DNA of 64,000 bases from Botryotinia globosa (GCA_014898425.1 RCSZ01000005.1:2568501-2632500), one strand, 5' to 3'. Counted from the stretch's first letter, positions 1 through 11,900 are shown. A program made the numbers and translations. The notes: generated by a model not told the origin, from the letters alone.

Positions 1-3000
1 TTCCTAGGAATCGCTATACAAAGTCTTTCTGAGAAGTTTGATGAAAATTTCCGGGAAGAAATTGTTGCCAATGAGCAAATCAAAGATGAGGTCTGGCAAG
101 ACTTTATCAAGCGGGATGACGTTAGGATAGAGGGTTCCGAGGAAGAGGTTGGCGTAATGAAGAGTTTGGAGTTGAGTGATACAGTAGCTCTGGGCTATGG
201 TGTCAGAAAGGTTGTGGTCCGAGGAGAGCCAATTGATGTTGAAATGATCGATACCGCCTTGGAGGAACTCGGCGAGAAGGATTCGGAAAAGAGGGTAGCG
301 AGTAGAAACGAAAGGCCTACTGGCTCAATAGCTTTAATCGACCCTTCCAGACCAATCATTCTAGATAGAACAACGCCGATACAGCGAGCACGAGAGCCAA
401 TCGAGCAACTTACCACTGTCAGTAATGATTCATCAACAAAAGCAGTCCCTGGCTCAGTCATTCCGGATGTGACAACTCCGATGCAGCAATCACCAGAACC
501 ACAAGAACAATTGGGTTCAATCCCGAACGGATCATTTACAAAGGCAGCACCTTCCTCTGAGCCGATGTCTGGTAATAAGAAGTCTTACAAGATTGCAGAC
601 GATCCACGAGGTACGCAAGGTTCGCAAAGAAGATTGCAAAGTCTTTTGAATGCAGCACGCGTCGAGGCTGACGGGTTTCACACTCCTAAAATTTCCCCTC
701 TTTCAAATAACAATGAACCGAAGGCTGCCGAAAGTAATGGGCATCCTCCAGCCAAAAGTACTCATACGCCAACACCTGAGATCGATAATTCGTCAGAGAT
801 CAATGCAGATACTATCGTCGTAGACTCTAATCTTGTACGTCCAGATGCGTCGGAAAAAGCCTCAAATGCTGCCGCCACAACCAGCGATAAGCAACGCGAT
901 GCAGTACACATAAGTATCCCAAAACATCCAATAAAAATACATTCGTCAAGAAATGGTCAATCTGCACCTATAGTTGGATATCAATACCATTCTCCACAAT
1001 CAAACGCCCCTAGTAAAGGTGTCCAACAGACATCTCCAATTGAGGATGCTGCAGATGACATTGATTATTTTGCGCGGGAAGTAACTCGTCATGGACCTGT
1101 ACCGGGACAACGGAAGCGGGGCCGTCCGAAAGGTACAGCTCGTCAAGCCACCCCTAGCGGTTCAGCAATAGAAACCGGTTCTCCGAAGGATCCTGCATCT
1201 ATGAGCTTCTCGTCACTCGCCGAGCTGGAATCATTCTCAACTCCAAAACTTGCTCCCAAAAAACGTGGTCGTCCTAAAGGATCTACAGTCAAACGCCAAG
1301 AAATTTCTAGTGAGTCGCGCTCAGAGATAACCTCTGAAGATGCAGCCGATACGGGACTTCAAATTTCAGAATCGGGACTCCGTACATCTCTTAGACAACC
1401 AAAACCCAGAAAATTCTTTACTCCCACTCAAACAGCATCGCCAGAGCCTGAGCCTGCGGTTGTCGAAAATCCCGGAAAATCTGAGGCTTCCCCTACACCG
1501 TCAAAATCTAAGCCCCACAGAAGGCACCGTGAACCAATCTTCACCTCATATGAGGATCTGTTAAGGGAAGAAGATGATAAGAAGCGCAAAGCTGGAACCG
1601 ATGGCGTATATATAAATCCTCTTGATTCTAAAGAAGGAAGATCGCTGGCTCGAAAAAAGACGTTTGTTGTATTGATAAAATCCGCAAAACTTCGTGACCC
1701 TGATTTATTGGAGAATAGAAAGGGAACATGGATTGAGGTACTTGCTGAGAGAAGAAAAGCTTTGCAATCTATGGCTGAGTCGGAAGCCGCAAAGATTGTC
1801 GCTGCCACTGAAGAGGAAAAGCCTAAAAAAAGAAAGAGAGATGAGAAATCCGAAACAGAGAATTCAAAGCGCCCAAGGACATCAGACACCGAACCACAAA
1901 AGTCAATGGAATTACCTGGTGCTGAAATTGAAAAATCTTTAGATGCGCCCATTTCTGGACCTGAAATTCCCCCAGAGGCGCCCCGTGCTGTGACAGCAAA
2001 GCCATCAGAAGCTTCCATTATTGAGACTGAAAAGGCTGCAGATATTCCAATACTTAGGCCTACAAAGCCACTGGAAAGACCCAATCCCAATTCTGTCTCT
2101 TTCCCATCAAATGAGGACCTGGCACTGGAGTTCGAAAAGTTCAAGGCTCTGTCAGCTGCAAAGCCATCATCAACTTCCAACACACACCCCGACTCTTTCC
2201 CGTCAAACGAAGAACTAGCAATAGAATTTGAAAAGTTCAATAGTGAATTTTCTCGCCAGGCCGACTCAATTCAGACCGAAAGTCGTTCAGCTTCTATGCA
2301 GCAGTCACAACCAAAACGATTGAATGGATCATTAGAAACACATCCGTCACACGCAACTATGAGAAATTCTCTGCCACCAGCATCGAATCTCAACTCTCAT
2401 ATTTCACCGTACACAGAGCAGTCTGAATATGAGCAAGTTGCTGGTCGCCATTATCAGCAACCATACCGTGGCAATGTACCAGCTATATTTACACCATCTC
2501 CAGCTGACAGGTACAAATCTCTGTATGAAGACAGTCGACAGGCTACAACAACATTCGCAGACCCGAACTCTTGGCTAGCTAAAAGTCCGGCTCATATTCA
2601 TACCCCTGAGCATCAAAGTCCTATGCATCCAAGTCCTATTCAACAAAGCCAAGACCGTCAAGACCCAATGCAGGATTCATGGCCTGCAGGATTTCTACCC
2701 CCATCACCTCCTAAGCCGCCTCAGACACGACCTAAGATTCAATGGCCGGCAGGTTTCCTAGCTCCAGATGCTCTCCCATCGGAAGCCTCTCCGTTTAGTC
2801 CGATGAGCATAGAGTCAATCCAGCAATCAAGTCCCTCCGCTGTCTCTCATAGTTTAAATCCATCTACATCGTCTCATACATCACAAGAAAATCTTACCAA
2901 CGGTCTAGCTCCATATGATAGTCCCAGGTCAACAAATCACCTCCATGTATTTCAACCTGGGTCTGTTTCGCCCGTTCCATATAATTCATCTCCATATTCT

Positions 3001-6000
3001 ACAACTACCGTTTCTGCAAAGATTCAACAACCACAGAGTCTTGTGGGAAGAAAAGACAGTTTGGGACCAATGCAAGTCTCTTCGCCTCTCGGCCAGCAAT
3101 TCGGTCCAATAGACTCTTCGTTATCTAAACAACATGCGATAATTACCGACAGCCATGCACACCCAGCCCGACCAGAAATTGAGAGAAAGGCTCTGACTCA
3201 GTCCCCAACACTTTTAACACACTCTTCTCCCTCTAACAACAGTCATGCACGCCCATATAGACCCGAGATTGAACAGCAGGCTCAAGTTCAGGTAATATCT
3301 CAAACACAAGTACAAATCTCTTCTTCTTCTATTCAAGATCCCGCATTAATGCAATCTCTGGAGGAGTCTCAACCTGATCATGCATCTTATCAAAACCAGT
3401 CTCCCGAAACTGTAGAACCTCAGTCCAAGCTCACTTCGGTGGAGCCCATTCCAGTTCAATCCCACAGATCACCGTCTATTCAGCCCGGTTCCGAACCAGC
3501 TTTAGAATTGAAGCAACGGAAGAAATCGATACCCAACATTGAAAAGATATCAAGCCCCCAGATCTCAGCGGGGGTGAGTTCTATATTGCCAGAATCCTCA
3601 ACATCTCTCGCGGAGCCAACCGGAACAGTACCACCACCAGCCAACCCCGATGATCTTGAAGGATTCGACAAGGCCGATGCTATTCCATTTGAATCAATCT
3701 TTGCTCGCATGTCTTCGATTTACAATTCTGTGATGGGGAATCTAATCTTATCTTCAGATAAAACAACATTAAAATTCTGGCCAATGGCCGAGGGCATAAT
3801 TGATCCTACTTGGACAATGCAAGTTTTTAAAATGGCCGAAAACCCAATCGTGTCTATGCCGGGTTCGAATCCGATGGAGTTACGCCTGAAAGAGAAGATG
3901 GATGATGATTCTATTACTGCTCATCGATTTTTGATTGCTCGCACCAAAGAAGCTCACAAGTCTGCAAATGAAATGAGAGCAAATTTGGTTACTGCTCGAA
4001 TTTTTGTACAAATGGCCAATCCTCAGATAATTCAGGCAGAAGATCCAGAGGTGATCGCTCTTAAGCCCTGGAAATGCGAAAAATGTGGCTCCAGGTTCAA
4101 GAATAAAGAAGGCATCAAATATCATCTCTCTAAATCACAAACGACTTGCAATCCAAACTGGAAGGCTCCGCCTACCAAGCCACGCCAACACGGCAAACCA
4201 CCAAAGGAGATGCCGAAAAAGGCGAAAGTGACAAAGGCAAAAAGTAAATCTGTTACTTCCCCAGAGAAAGAAGTTCAACCTGAACCGTCAGATCAATCCG
4301 AGTCTGAATCTGAACACGGAGATTCGGATGACTCCGTTTTTGAATGGGCTGCTAAAGTTGCTGGGTTGAAAAAATCTCCAAACAAAAGTAGAGGAGATCG
4401 AGGGGATCCGGTCATTGGTAGAAATGGAAAAGTCTACAAATCTTTGGGAGGGGAACGACCAGCACTTTTGGAAATTGCTGAAATTGTCAAGCAGAAACCA
4501 TCGCTCGTTGAAGAACTTGCCAAAATCCCGTCATTACCTCAAACTCCAGAACAACCACTTCCAAAATCCGTATCACCATTGTCGAAAGAGAAGGTTGTTA
4601 AAGATATCATTCTTTGTCTTCTTCGGGCTAACAACAATGCTTTACCGGGGGAGCGTGGCCTTTGGTTTGCATTTGTTGCATGTTGGCTCAAGTATTATCA
4701 TAATTCTAGGGTGCTTCCGGAACACAAGTTATTTGTGAGAGCTCTTCATGAGTTACTTGAGGACGGAGCACTTTCAAAGATCTCATTCGACTTTGCAGGT
4801 GCTAGGAGCAGAACTATAACTAGGAGCATTTTATTTGATCCAAAAGCGGTTACTCCATCCTCAGCTGATATCACCAAAATGCAAGATGATACAAAAGCAA
4901 AGCATCCTGAATTTTACATTCCAGTTGGATTTTCTCCTCCAGGTGTCATTTTGGAGATTTTGAATTCTATTGGAAAGCTTCCTCCTTTGGCACCGAAGGT
5001 TATAGAAACGCAACTCAATGATGTACTGGGATCTGATGGGGAGCTAGGCAGGGGCGATTCTTCAGACGATGAGTTCAAACCTGAGGCTCACGCATGGGAT
5101 GCCGAGGATGACCTTGAAGATGATCCAATGGACCTCGATGTAGATTCCGATGGCGTTGGAAGCGAGTTTTCACCCTTTCCGGGATCTACCCCCACGAGAG
5201 AGTCGCAATTTCATCCATTGTACAAACAGATTCCGGCAAATGTCAATGGTAGTCAATCAATAGAACCTCGTATGAGACGTCCTGCTCACACTTCCAATCT
5301 CGAAGAACTAAAAAGAAGAAAGGGTACAACTGCTTCACAGGAACATACGTGGTCATCACACTCAACAATCTTACAAAACTCGGCGAATAGCGCATGGAAT
5401 ACACCTGCCAAACCAAAGAGAACTTACAAGATAAGAGAGCGTCTTCCGGAGCCAACTACATTCATACAAGATGATTCTGGTTCTTGGTCTGTGAGACCGT
5501 TTGGACATGGTGTAAATCCCATATTTGCTAGACCGAATAAGATTACTGTTGGAAACCCCCAAGGCGAACATTATCTTCAGCAGCGGGAAGATAGTCATCG
5601 ACCAGTTATTCATCCCAACAAACCAATCATGCGTCCTTCCGTTCCATCAAAGTTCTTTCTCAACAAGAATGTTCGGGGAGATCTTGTTGACCGACCAGAT
5701 GGTCAAGTAGAGATTTCGAAGACTACTGGACAGCCAAAAAGAACTTATACATATCACACTAGATCACAAAAGAATCCCGATATATCAAGACACACTGGTC
5801 TTGCAAAGCGAGCTTATAGATCATTAACCCCAGATCCCATGGACTTGACGGAAGCTAGTATTAATGGCTTGACTGAACTCGATATTTTGAATCACTATGA
5901 GGCCAAACCACTAGAAAAGGAGATTGGTCGCCAGAATAATCCTGGTTTGGATTCCATACCATCTACCCCTGCGACACCAGGTCTATCCCATTTGTTTTTC

Positions 6001-7803
6001 GATGAATCTGCTGGACTGTGGAATCTTGCTCATCCATTTGTAGCTTGCACCGATGCTGAAAAGCTGAAGATGCAATGGCTCGATCGTACTTCTTTTACAA
6101 TGGAAACTATACCATACTCAGCTCTCGAAGACAATGATGATCTGCCACCAGAGCAAGACACCATTGTTGGGGCCAAACGAAAGAGACAACAGAAAAAAGA
6201 GCCACATGTAGGTGTACGTAAAGGCCTGAAAAACAAATGGGTAATGCCTAGACGTCTCACATCTGCGCCGGATGATCTTCTTGGTGTTCACAGAGATGTT
6301 CGATACGCCGCAGAATTACTCGGTACTCAAATGGTCAATTATGACATGAATATTCGCAGAAAGAGACAAAGATTCAAGGAGCAAGGTCTAGCTGTTGATG
6401 AAGAAGCGAGGTTGACCATGGGTATTGTTATCATTCGAGCAATGCTTGGAGGATTAGAGATGAACATTGATTGGGTTATTCTTGGAACGGTCTTTAAAGA
6501 TTATTCCTTGAATTTCCTGAGGAAATGGTGGCAGGTTGTTTGGGCTAAGAAAAAGCCAGTGGTCGATAAATTGACAAAAGATTTCCAGGAAGCTTTCATC
6601 AAGGGATATCGAAAAGGTCAAGTTCAATCGATCAATTATGATCATATTGTCGACTATGATTTCAACGCTTTAATCGATTGGGCTATGTCAAAGATCAATA
6701 CTCCCACACAAGAAGAAAAAGTCTTTGACCTCCCAAATTCATTCCCGGAACTTAAGAAAAAATATGCACTAGTCCCAGAAACCCGAAGTAATTACTGGTC
6801 CGAACAGTACTATTACACCCTTGCTGCCGTTTATCAAAGAATGAATCTTGTCAATTCTGTACCTTTTTCAAATCCGTTGAAACCAGATGCTCTCAATTAT
6901 GAGATAACCGACTACGCACTTGCAAAATCTTGGTGTAGGGCCGCAGCTGTTACACCAGATCATTTATGGGACAGCAAAGCAGCAAACAAGTTGCTCAATC
7001 GTCTTCCAAGTGCTATCATCATTGAAGCTAGAGAGGATTTGTTGAAGAACAAGATAATCACCAAAAATAAACGCCTTCGTACTAATGGTCGAGTTTACAA
7101 TCTTCCAGATGCTTTCAACGCCGTTTTCGTTCGTACGGGAAAGATCATCTTCGAGAAACAATACCGAGAGGCTTATCTATTCAAGTGTGAATTGGATCAA
7201 AAGTTTAGAAATGGGGAGTCTATTGTGAACATACCTTGGGGTGTGAATGAAGGTGCCGTGTTGGCTATTACGAATCTACAAGCTAATGGGTGTATTCACA
7301 TTCAAAAAAGTAACATCAGAGCGAACAAATTCGGTCTCACCGAAGGCGGGTACGAAACAAGACTTATTGATAAAGCGAAATATCGTTTTCAAATGGATAT
7401 CGCGCCCACTTCAAGTTATGTTTACAACCACGAAATACCTAACCTTGACGCCATGATTTCGGAACCTCCATTTGTTGGGGCAAGAGGTGCGCTTCCGGTT
7501 TGGAGAAGTATAACGGGGGAAGTAATTGAGGGAATGTGGAGAAAAGTACTCTTAGGAGTTACCGGTGCATTCGTTCTACGAAGTAGTATTGACATTGAGG
7601 GATTGGAAAGGGTGTTCGCACCGAGTCTCGACGCATGGGAAATCAAACAATTGATTGATTGGGGAGTTGAAAAGGGTGTTTGGCAAAAGTGTGATTATGA
7701 AGGGTTGGGCGCAACTGCTAGAGAGGCACAAGATATGGAAGGTTGGGAGGTAGGTGATTGGTGGTGGATGATTGTGGGGAAATATTTGGTGGAGAGTGAT
7801 TAA
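1..7803 (+). CDS. TFIIIC largest-subunit-like protein (Tfc3/tau138), 5' truncated by window edge
   Basis: The frame is open from base 1 and reads as protein before the first ATG at 157, so the gene starts upstream of the window. About 2600 residues are visible with no obvious intron. Two AT-hook-like cores (RGRPKG) lie at 1117-1134 and 1264-1281. A long Ser/Pro/Gln-rich, probably disordered region follows, then a C2H2-like finger (C-x2-C, then H and C) at about 4072-4150. The C-terminal third is folded: a block at about 6290-6660 contains RAMLGGLEMNIDWVIL and a Trp/Lys-rich helix region, as in the C-terminal half of fungal Tfc3. TFIIIC binds the B-box of tRNA genes and recruits TFIIIB for RNA polymerase III. 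The B-block winged-helix domain expected at the N-terminus would lie upstream, so assignment rests on the C-terminal pattern recalled for the family. The disordered middle makes it longer than yeast Tfc3. Stop TAA at 7801-7803. Confidence 0.72.
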   Translation, partial: FLGIAIQSLSEKFDENFREEIVANEQIKDEVWQDFIKRDDVRIEGSEEEVGVMKSLELSDTVALGYGVRKVVVRGEPIDVEMIDTALEELGEKDSEKRVASRNERPTGSIALIDPSRPIILDRTTPIQRAREPIEQLTTVSNDSSTKAVPGSVIPDVTTPMQQSPEPQEQLGSIPNGSFTKAAPSSEPMSGNKKSYKIADDPRGTQGSQRRLQSLLNAARVEADGFHTPKISPLSNNNEPKAAESNGHPPAKSTHTPTPEIDNSSEINADTIVVDSNLVRPDASEKASNAAATTSDKQRDAVHISIPKHPIKIHSSRNGQSAPIVGYQYHSPQSNAPSKGVQQTSPIEDAADDIDYFAREVTRHGPVPGQRKRGRPKGTARQATPSGSAIETGSPKDPASMSFSSLAELESFSTPKLAPKKRGRPKGSTVKRQEISSESRSEITSEDAADTGLQISESGLRTSLRQPKPRKFFTPTQTASPEPEPAVVENPGKSEASPTPSKSKPHRRHREPIFTSYEDLLREEDDKKRKAGTDGVYINPLDSKEGRSLARKKTFVVLIKSAKLRDPDLLENRKGTWIEVLAERRKALQSMAESEAAKIVAATEEEKPKKRKRDEKSETENSKRPRTSDTEPQKSMELPGAEIEKSLDAPISGPEIPPEAPRAVTAKPSEASIIETEKAADIPILRPTKPLERPNPNSVSFPSNEDLALEFEKFKALSAAKPSSTSNTHPDSFPSNEELAIEFEKFNSEFSRQADSIQTESRSASMQQSQPKRLNGSLETHPSHATMRNSLPPASNLNSHISPYTEQSEYEQVAGRHYQQPYRGNVPAIFTPSPADRYKSLYEDSRQATTTFADPNSWLAKSPAHIHTPEHQSPMHPSPIQQSQDRQDPMQDSWPAGFLPPSPPKPPQTRPKIQWPAGFLAPDALPSEASPFSPMSIESIQQSSPSAVSHSLNPSTSSHTSQENLTNGLAPYDSPRSTNHLHVFQPGSVSPVPYNSSPYSTTTVSAKIQQPQSLVGRKDSLGPMQVSSPLGQQFGPIDSSLSKQHAIITDSHAHPARPEIERKALTQSPTLLTHSSPSNNSHARPYRPEIEQQAQVQVISQTQVQISSSSIQDPALMQSLEESQPDHASYQNQSPETVEPQSKLTSVEPIPVQSHRSPSIQPGSEPALELKQRKKSIPNIEKISSPQISAGVSSILPESSTSLAEPTGTVPPPANPDDLEGFDKADAIPFESIFARMSSIYNSVMGNLILSSDKTTLKFWPMAEGIIDPTWTMQVFKMAENPIVSMPGSNPMELRLKEKMDDDSITAHRFLIARTKEAHKSANEMRANLVTARIFVQMANPQIIQAEDPEVIALKPWKCEKCGSRFKNKEGIKYHLSKSQTTCNPNWKAPPTKPRQHGKPPKEMPKKAKVTKAKSKSVTSPEKEVQPEPSDQSESESEHGDSDDSVFEWAAKVAGLKKSPNKSRGDRGDPVIGRNGKVYKSLGGERPALLEIAEIVKQKPSLVEELAKIPSLPQTPEQPLPKSVSPLSKEKVVKDIILCLLRANNNALPGERGLWFAFVACWLKYYHNSRVLPEHKLFVRALHELLEDGALSKISFDFAGARSRTITRSILFDPKAVTPSSADITKMQDDTKAKHPEFYIPVGFSPPGVILEILNSIGKLPPLAPKVIETQLNDVLGSDGELGRGDSSDDEFKPEAHAWDAEDDLEDDPMDLDVDSDGVGSEFSPFPGSTPTRESQFHPLYKQIPANVNGSQSIEPRMRRPAHTSNLEELKRRKGTTASQEHTWSSHSTILQNSANSAWNTPAKPKRTYKIRERLPEPTTFIQDDSGSWSVRPFGHGVNPIFARPNKITVGNPQGEHYLQQREDSHRPVIHPNKPIMRPSVPSKFFLNKNVRGDLVDRPDGQVEISKTTGQPKRTYTYHTRSQKNPDISRHTGLAKRAYRSLTPDPMDLTEASINGLTELDILNHYEAKPLEKEIGRQNNPGLDSIPSTPATPGLSHLFFDESAGLWNLAHPFVACTDAEKLKMQWLDRTSFTMETIPYSALEDNDDLPPEQDTIVGAKRKRQQKKEPHVGVRKGLKNKWVMPRRLTSAPDDLLGVHRDVRYAAELLGTQMVNYDMNIRRKRQRFKEQGLAVDEEARLTMGIVIIRAMLGGLEMNIDWVILGTVFKDYSLNFLRKWWQVVWAKKKPVVDKLTKDFQEAFIKGYRKGQVQSINYDHIVDYDFNALIDWAMSKINTPTQEEKVFDLPNSFPELKKKYALVPETRSNYWSEQYYYTLAAVYQRMNLVNSVPFSNPLKPDALNYEITDYALAKSWCRAAAVTPDHLWDSKAANKLLNRLPSAIIIEAREDLLKNKIITKNKRLRTNGRVYNLPDAFNAVFVRTGKIIFEKQYREAYLFKCELDQKFRNGESIVNIPWGVNEGAVLAITNLQANGCIHIQKSNIRANKFGLTEGGYETRLIDKAKYRFQMDIAPTSSYVYNHEIPNLDAMISEPPFVGARGALPVWRSITGEVIEGMWRKVLLGVTGAFVLRSSIDIEGLERVFAPSLDAWEIKQLIDWGVEKGVWQKCDYEGLGATAREAQDMEGWEVGDWWWMIVGKYLVESD

Positions 7804-8141
7804 TGATGGAGCTGAAGTAGTAGATTTTGAAATCACTTGGAGTTATGGTGGAATTTTGGAGTATAGGGCGCGAAAGGAAAAAATAATGATGCACTATGCT
7901 GTAGTTATTATATGGTACGTAACTTTTGGGGAGGGATGGATGAAAGAGCAAGTATAATTTTACTGCTGGCGCATAATATTTTGAAAGCACACACTTCGTG
8001 CTAGATCAGCTTCGTTATTACTCAACGAAATATAATTATAGAAGCAATCCGTTTGCCCCAAGTATTTTGATAGTGATCATAGATTATACCTCAATCTAAA
8101 TCTCGACGAGTTTTCCATCTCCATTTAAGCCAGAGACACAT
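7804..8141. other. Spacer between convergent genes
   Basis: The spacer holds the 3' sides of the TFIIIC-like gene (+) and the small gene on the minus strand. It is AT-rich. I see no further coding signal or repeat. Confidence 0.6.
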
Positions 8142-8501
8142 TTATCTCATGTTCAACGTTGACAATACACTGTCGTCTCCAGAGTCCATATATATGACCT
8201 TCGTTAAGACCACATCACCCTGAACACATTCCATACAACCACTCTTGCAATTGTTTGCAGAAGGGAGTGTTTGAATACTTTCGCAACATCTAATCGGTGC
8301 CGTTGCACCTCGTAATAAAGAGGTCGTGGACAAGAGAGCTAAGGCAGCCGTTGATGGTGCTGGGGTAATGGGGAAACAAGAGTGGAGGCCTCTGTTGATC
8401 ATTTTGCGGGGTGAAGGACTGAGCTCAGATTGGTAGGAATGGTGAGATAAGTGGGTAATTTGGATGGTTAGAGTGACGAGTATCCATTTGTAGATGTACA
8501 T
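8142..8501 (-). CDS. Small Cys-containing, possibly secreted hypothetical protein (119 aa)
   Basis: Single-exon frame with ATG at 8501, preceded on the minus strand by a CT-rich leader typical of fungal starts. The N-terminus (MYIYKWILVTLTIQITHLSH) is compatible with a signal peptide. The mature part has an Ala/Leu-rich stretch and six Cys (one single, a CC pair, then three spaced singles) in the C-terminal two thirds. The spacing does not fit the eight-Cys hydrophobin pattern. I do not recognise the family. It could be a small secreted protein or a chance frame; the leader and the Cys clustering favour a real gene. Confidence 0.4.
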   Translation of the reverse strand: MYIYKWILVTLTIQITHLSHHSYQSELSPSPRKMINRGLHSCFPITPAPSTAALALLSTTSLLRGATAPIRCCESIQTLPSANNCKSGCMECVQGDVVLTKVIYMDSGDDSVLSTLNMR

Positions 8502-8991
8502 CTTGGTATGGTGGATATGGTGGAGTGTGGAGATGGATGAAAATAGGTAAAGCCTTAGTAGAGTGTAGTGGATTTGGAAGGTATGATCATTGTTGTTAGA
8601 AACTAGGAATGTTTGATCACTTCTCTTGCATTACAAATTGGTATTTGGAAACTCTTAACATGTATCAGATGTTAAGGGACCTAGTGGAAGGGTGAAATTG
8701 AATTTAGCCTTCAAAATACGTCGCTGTAGGTACCTACCTAGGCATTGCGACCGAGAAGCCTCAAGGGCCCCGTAATGTAGAAAGATTGGACAGTAACCGT
8801 ACGAGATCACGTGCAATCTTGAGACAGAGTTATTAGTTGCTTGGCAAACATCGTGCTCATCTTCATTTCTTTCTCAAAGCACCACATCACACTCATAGAT
8901 TATCGATCTCTCATCATCGTCTCTTTATTGTTCAATTACCTCATATTTGTAGATAGCTTGTGAATTACAAGCACCCTCTTCCGCCAATCAA
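8502..8991. other. Intergenic region with CACGTG at 8808
   Basis: The region is the promoter side of the small minus-strand gene and the 3' flank of the zinc-finger/acidic-repeat gene. One CACGTG hexamer lies at 8808-8813. No coding signal is seen. Confidence 0.55.
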
Positions 8992-11900
8992 TTAATCATA
9001 TGCAAACTCCGTTGGAACGACTTGTACTTCATCGATATCGTCCCCCTCAAATTCCAAATCCTTCTTTTCCTCCGATTGCACCTCTGATTGTACCTCTGAT
9101 TGTACCTCTGATTGTACCTCTGATTGTACCTCTGATCGATCTTCTGCACCATTCGACCTATCTTGTTGTTGCGGCCTCCGTAAACGGTCACAAAACCGCC
9201 ACAAAGAGCTACCATAGCCGCCTTCAGTCCCAAGACTCGAGCCTTTTTCTTGCACCTTATTCACAGGAGAACTCCGATCATTTGACTTGTCCGCGCTCTG
9301 ATTTGCTCGTTCGAGTGGCTGATCGCTCTCCGTGTCATTTCGTTCATTGGCCGAAAACTCGATGCTTTTCTCGATTTTTGTTTCAGCAGTCGTATCGTCG
9401 TGAACGTCGGAATCCTCCTCCATGACTCTATCCTCCTCGGCTTTGTGCTTTAGGAGAGAATCTTTATTCTCGACTTCAATTCTAATCTCGTCTTTCACCA
9501 TATCAGTGTTGTTGACATAGTCTTCAATATGCTGCTTCGTAGTGACATCTACCCTCTCGGGTTCCTGTGCTTCGTGATATGCAATATCATCGACGTCAAT
9601 GACCTTCTCACTTTCTGCTTCCGGAGTCTGGTATATCTTGACTACAACACATGCGAAATCTTCGCAAAGTTTTTTGAAAACATCCGCAATGCTTTCGTTG
9701 CTCGCTACTTCCATGGGTTTATTTGTGGTGACTGTAATCCAAGCGGTATACTTTTCGCACATTTCCCTGATGATGTTTTTAATGGTTCCGCTCATTGCTT
9801 CATCTTTTCCTGTACCGTTAATGATTTCATTTTCGTCTGTCTGGTCCCCAACGAAGCCATCATCTGTGGCTTCTCTGCAATCGTTATTGTCCAACTTTAC
9901 ACCCTCTTCGTCATCAACATCATGACTTTCATAGTTCTCGTTTTCTTCTGTTTGGTCGTCATAATTATGATCAACTCCAATACTACCATCATGCAAATTA
10001 ATCTCACCACCATCATGTTTGCCCACCTCGGTACTCTCTCCCTCAGCGGCATTGATACTCTGGGGTTCTTCTGCAATAGAATTTTCAGGAGTATTCACCT
10101 CAAGACTCCTGTGTTCATCTGCATCTTCATCCGCAGCCTCTTCGTTCTCAGTGGTTATCAAAAACAATTGGCTTGCGCGTCTTTCAGGTATCAGTCTGGG
10201 GCTTTCGAATAAAATGTTTGAGGTGTCGTAACCCCCGGCAATGATCCAGTGATCCGGAGATTGAGTCTCCAAAGTTTCCAGATTTTGATCGCTCGTGGAA
10301 GAATTAGTAGTACTAGAACTTTCGGATTCGGCTTCAGTTTTTTTCCCACATGAATCAAGAGCCGCGTCTCCTTTGGTGTCAAAAGTGTCTGAATCTAGTT
10401 CGATTGGACCGTCAAATTCTATGATTGTTTGCGAATTAGATCGATGTCGAGAATCTTCAAACCCAACCATATTCCCCTCACTATGCTCAATTTTCTCCCA
10501 CGCGTGTTTACTTTCCGAGGTCATTAGTCCCTCGCCTTCTGTTTCTTCTGAAGCGGAGTCAATTTCCTCGCTGCTACTCCTATTTCTTTTAGGTAAAAGG
10601 TTGATATTGTCTGTTTCAATTGTAGGAAAGGGACACGTGACTGATCCTGACGATCCTGGTTCTTCTCCTTCTTGCTCGAAATCGATGCTGTTGGGTATCT
10701 CACTACTTGGATATGTTCGAGATGTTGTGGTGTGAGGATGATCTGCCTCTCCATTACTCATACTTTCAAAAGCTGTTGCGGAGTACAAATCAAGATCGTT
10801 CTTCTCGGCATCATCCTTGACATTATCCTCGATATTATCATCCTCGATATCATTATCTTCAATATCATTATCCTCAATATCATTTGCCTTGATATTATTA
10901 TCCTCGATATCATCCTCCTCGATATCATCATTCTCGACATCATTATCCTCGATATCATCATTCTCGATATCATCATCCTCGATATCATCATCTTCAACAT
11001 CATCATCCTCAACATCGTTTCTCTCGACATTATTATTCTCAATATCATCATCCTCAATATCGTTTCCCTCGATATTATTATCTTCGATATTATTATCTTT
11101 GATGTTATCCTTATTGAGATCATTTTCTTTGAGATTGTTTCCTTCGATACCATTATCCTCGATATCATCCTCCTCGACATCATCTTCCTTAATATCATTT
11201 TCTTTGGCATCATTCTCCTCGATATCATCCTCCTCACATGTAACTTCTTTACTGGCCACGTGCGATGTAGTTTCTAGTTGCGAAACAGGAATTGCTGCTG
11301 GCTGTGGCTCCACATGATCACTCGTGCTAGACGCAAGATTCTCAATTTCTTCGTTATGATTCTTACTGATGTGTTCTTTCAAAGCAGCTATCGTTGGCCA
11401 AACCGTTCGACATGCTTTGCATCGCCTACAAGTCCCTTGAAAGAATGTTAGTACAATCTCTCAAGTAATCATCTTAGCTTACCATTTCTCTGGTGCGCAC
11501 TCAAACCTTGATTATTTTCAAAGTTTCTCTCGCATATTTTGCACATATGCTCCGATGACATACCAGAGAGTTGTAAAGGAAGCTGTGGGATGTTCCTCAT
11601 CGGTTCGGATATCTTGTCAATTGTAATACTATTTTTGTAAGTCACCTCCAATGTGCCAGGCTCTTCTGGTTGAAAGGCCTCCTGCTCTAGGTTTTGACAA
11701 TCAGTCCGAGACCTCCCAGCTAGTCTACTTGAATCTCTGCTATGCGATGACATAATTTCGGGATTATGTGCTCGATTAATACTGAGATATAGGTCCTTCC
11801 GATAGTCGCAAATCCAATCGTCAGTTACAGAGGATAAAAAATTCCGCGTTTGGACGAGTGCACCAACCCGTTCATCCTGGGTCACCAATGATTTTGATTT

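Noticed and set aside
1428..2240. 270-codon minus-strand frame
   Set aside because: It is the antisense of the low-complexity part of the TFIIIC-like gene, with Ser/Phe-rich shadow composition.
10672..11317. Long plus-strand frames rich in Ile or Ser opposite the acidic repeat
   Set aside because: They are shadows of the minus-strand repeat, whose spliced gene structure is consistent.
11426..11482. Acceptor TAG at 11426-11428 for the third intron of the zinc-finger gene
   Set aside because: It breaks the reading frame; the acceptor ten bases earlier (CAAG) restores it and completes a C-x2-C finger.
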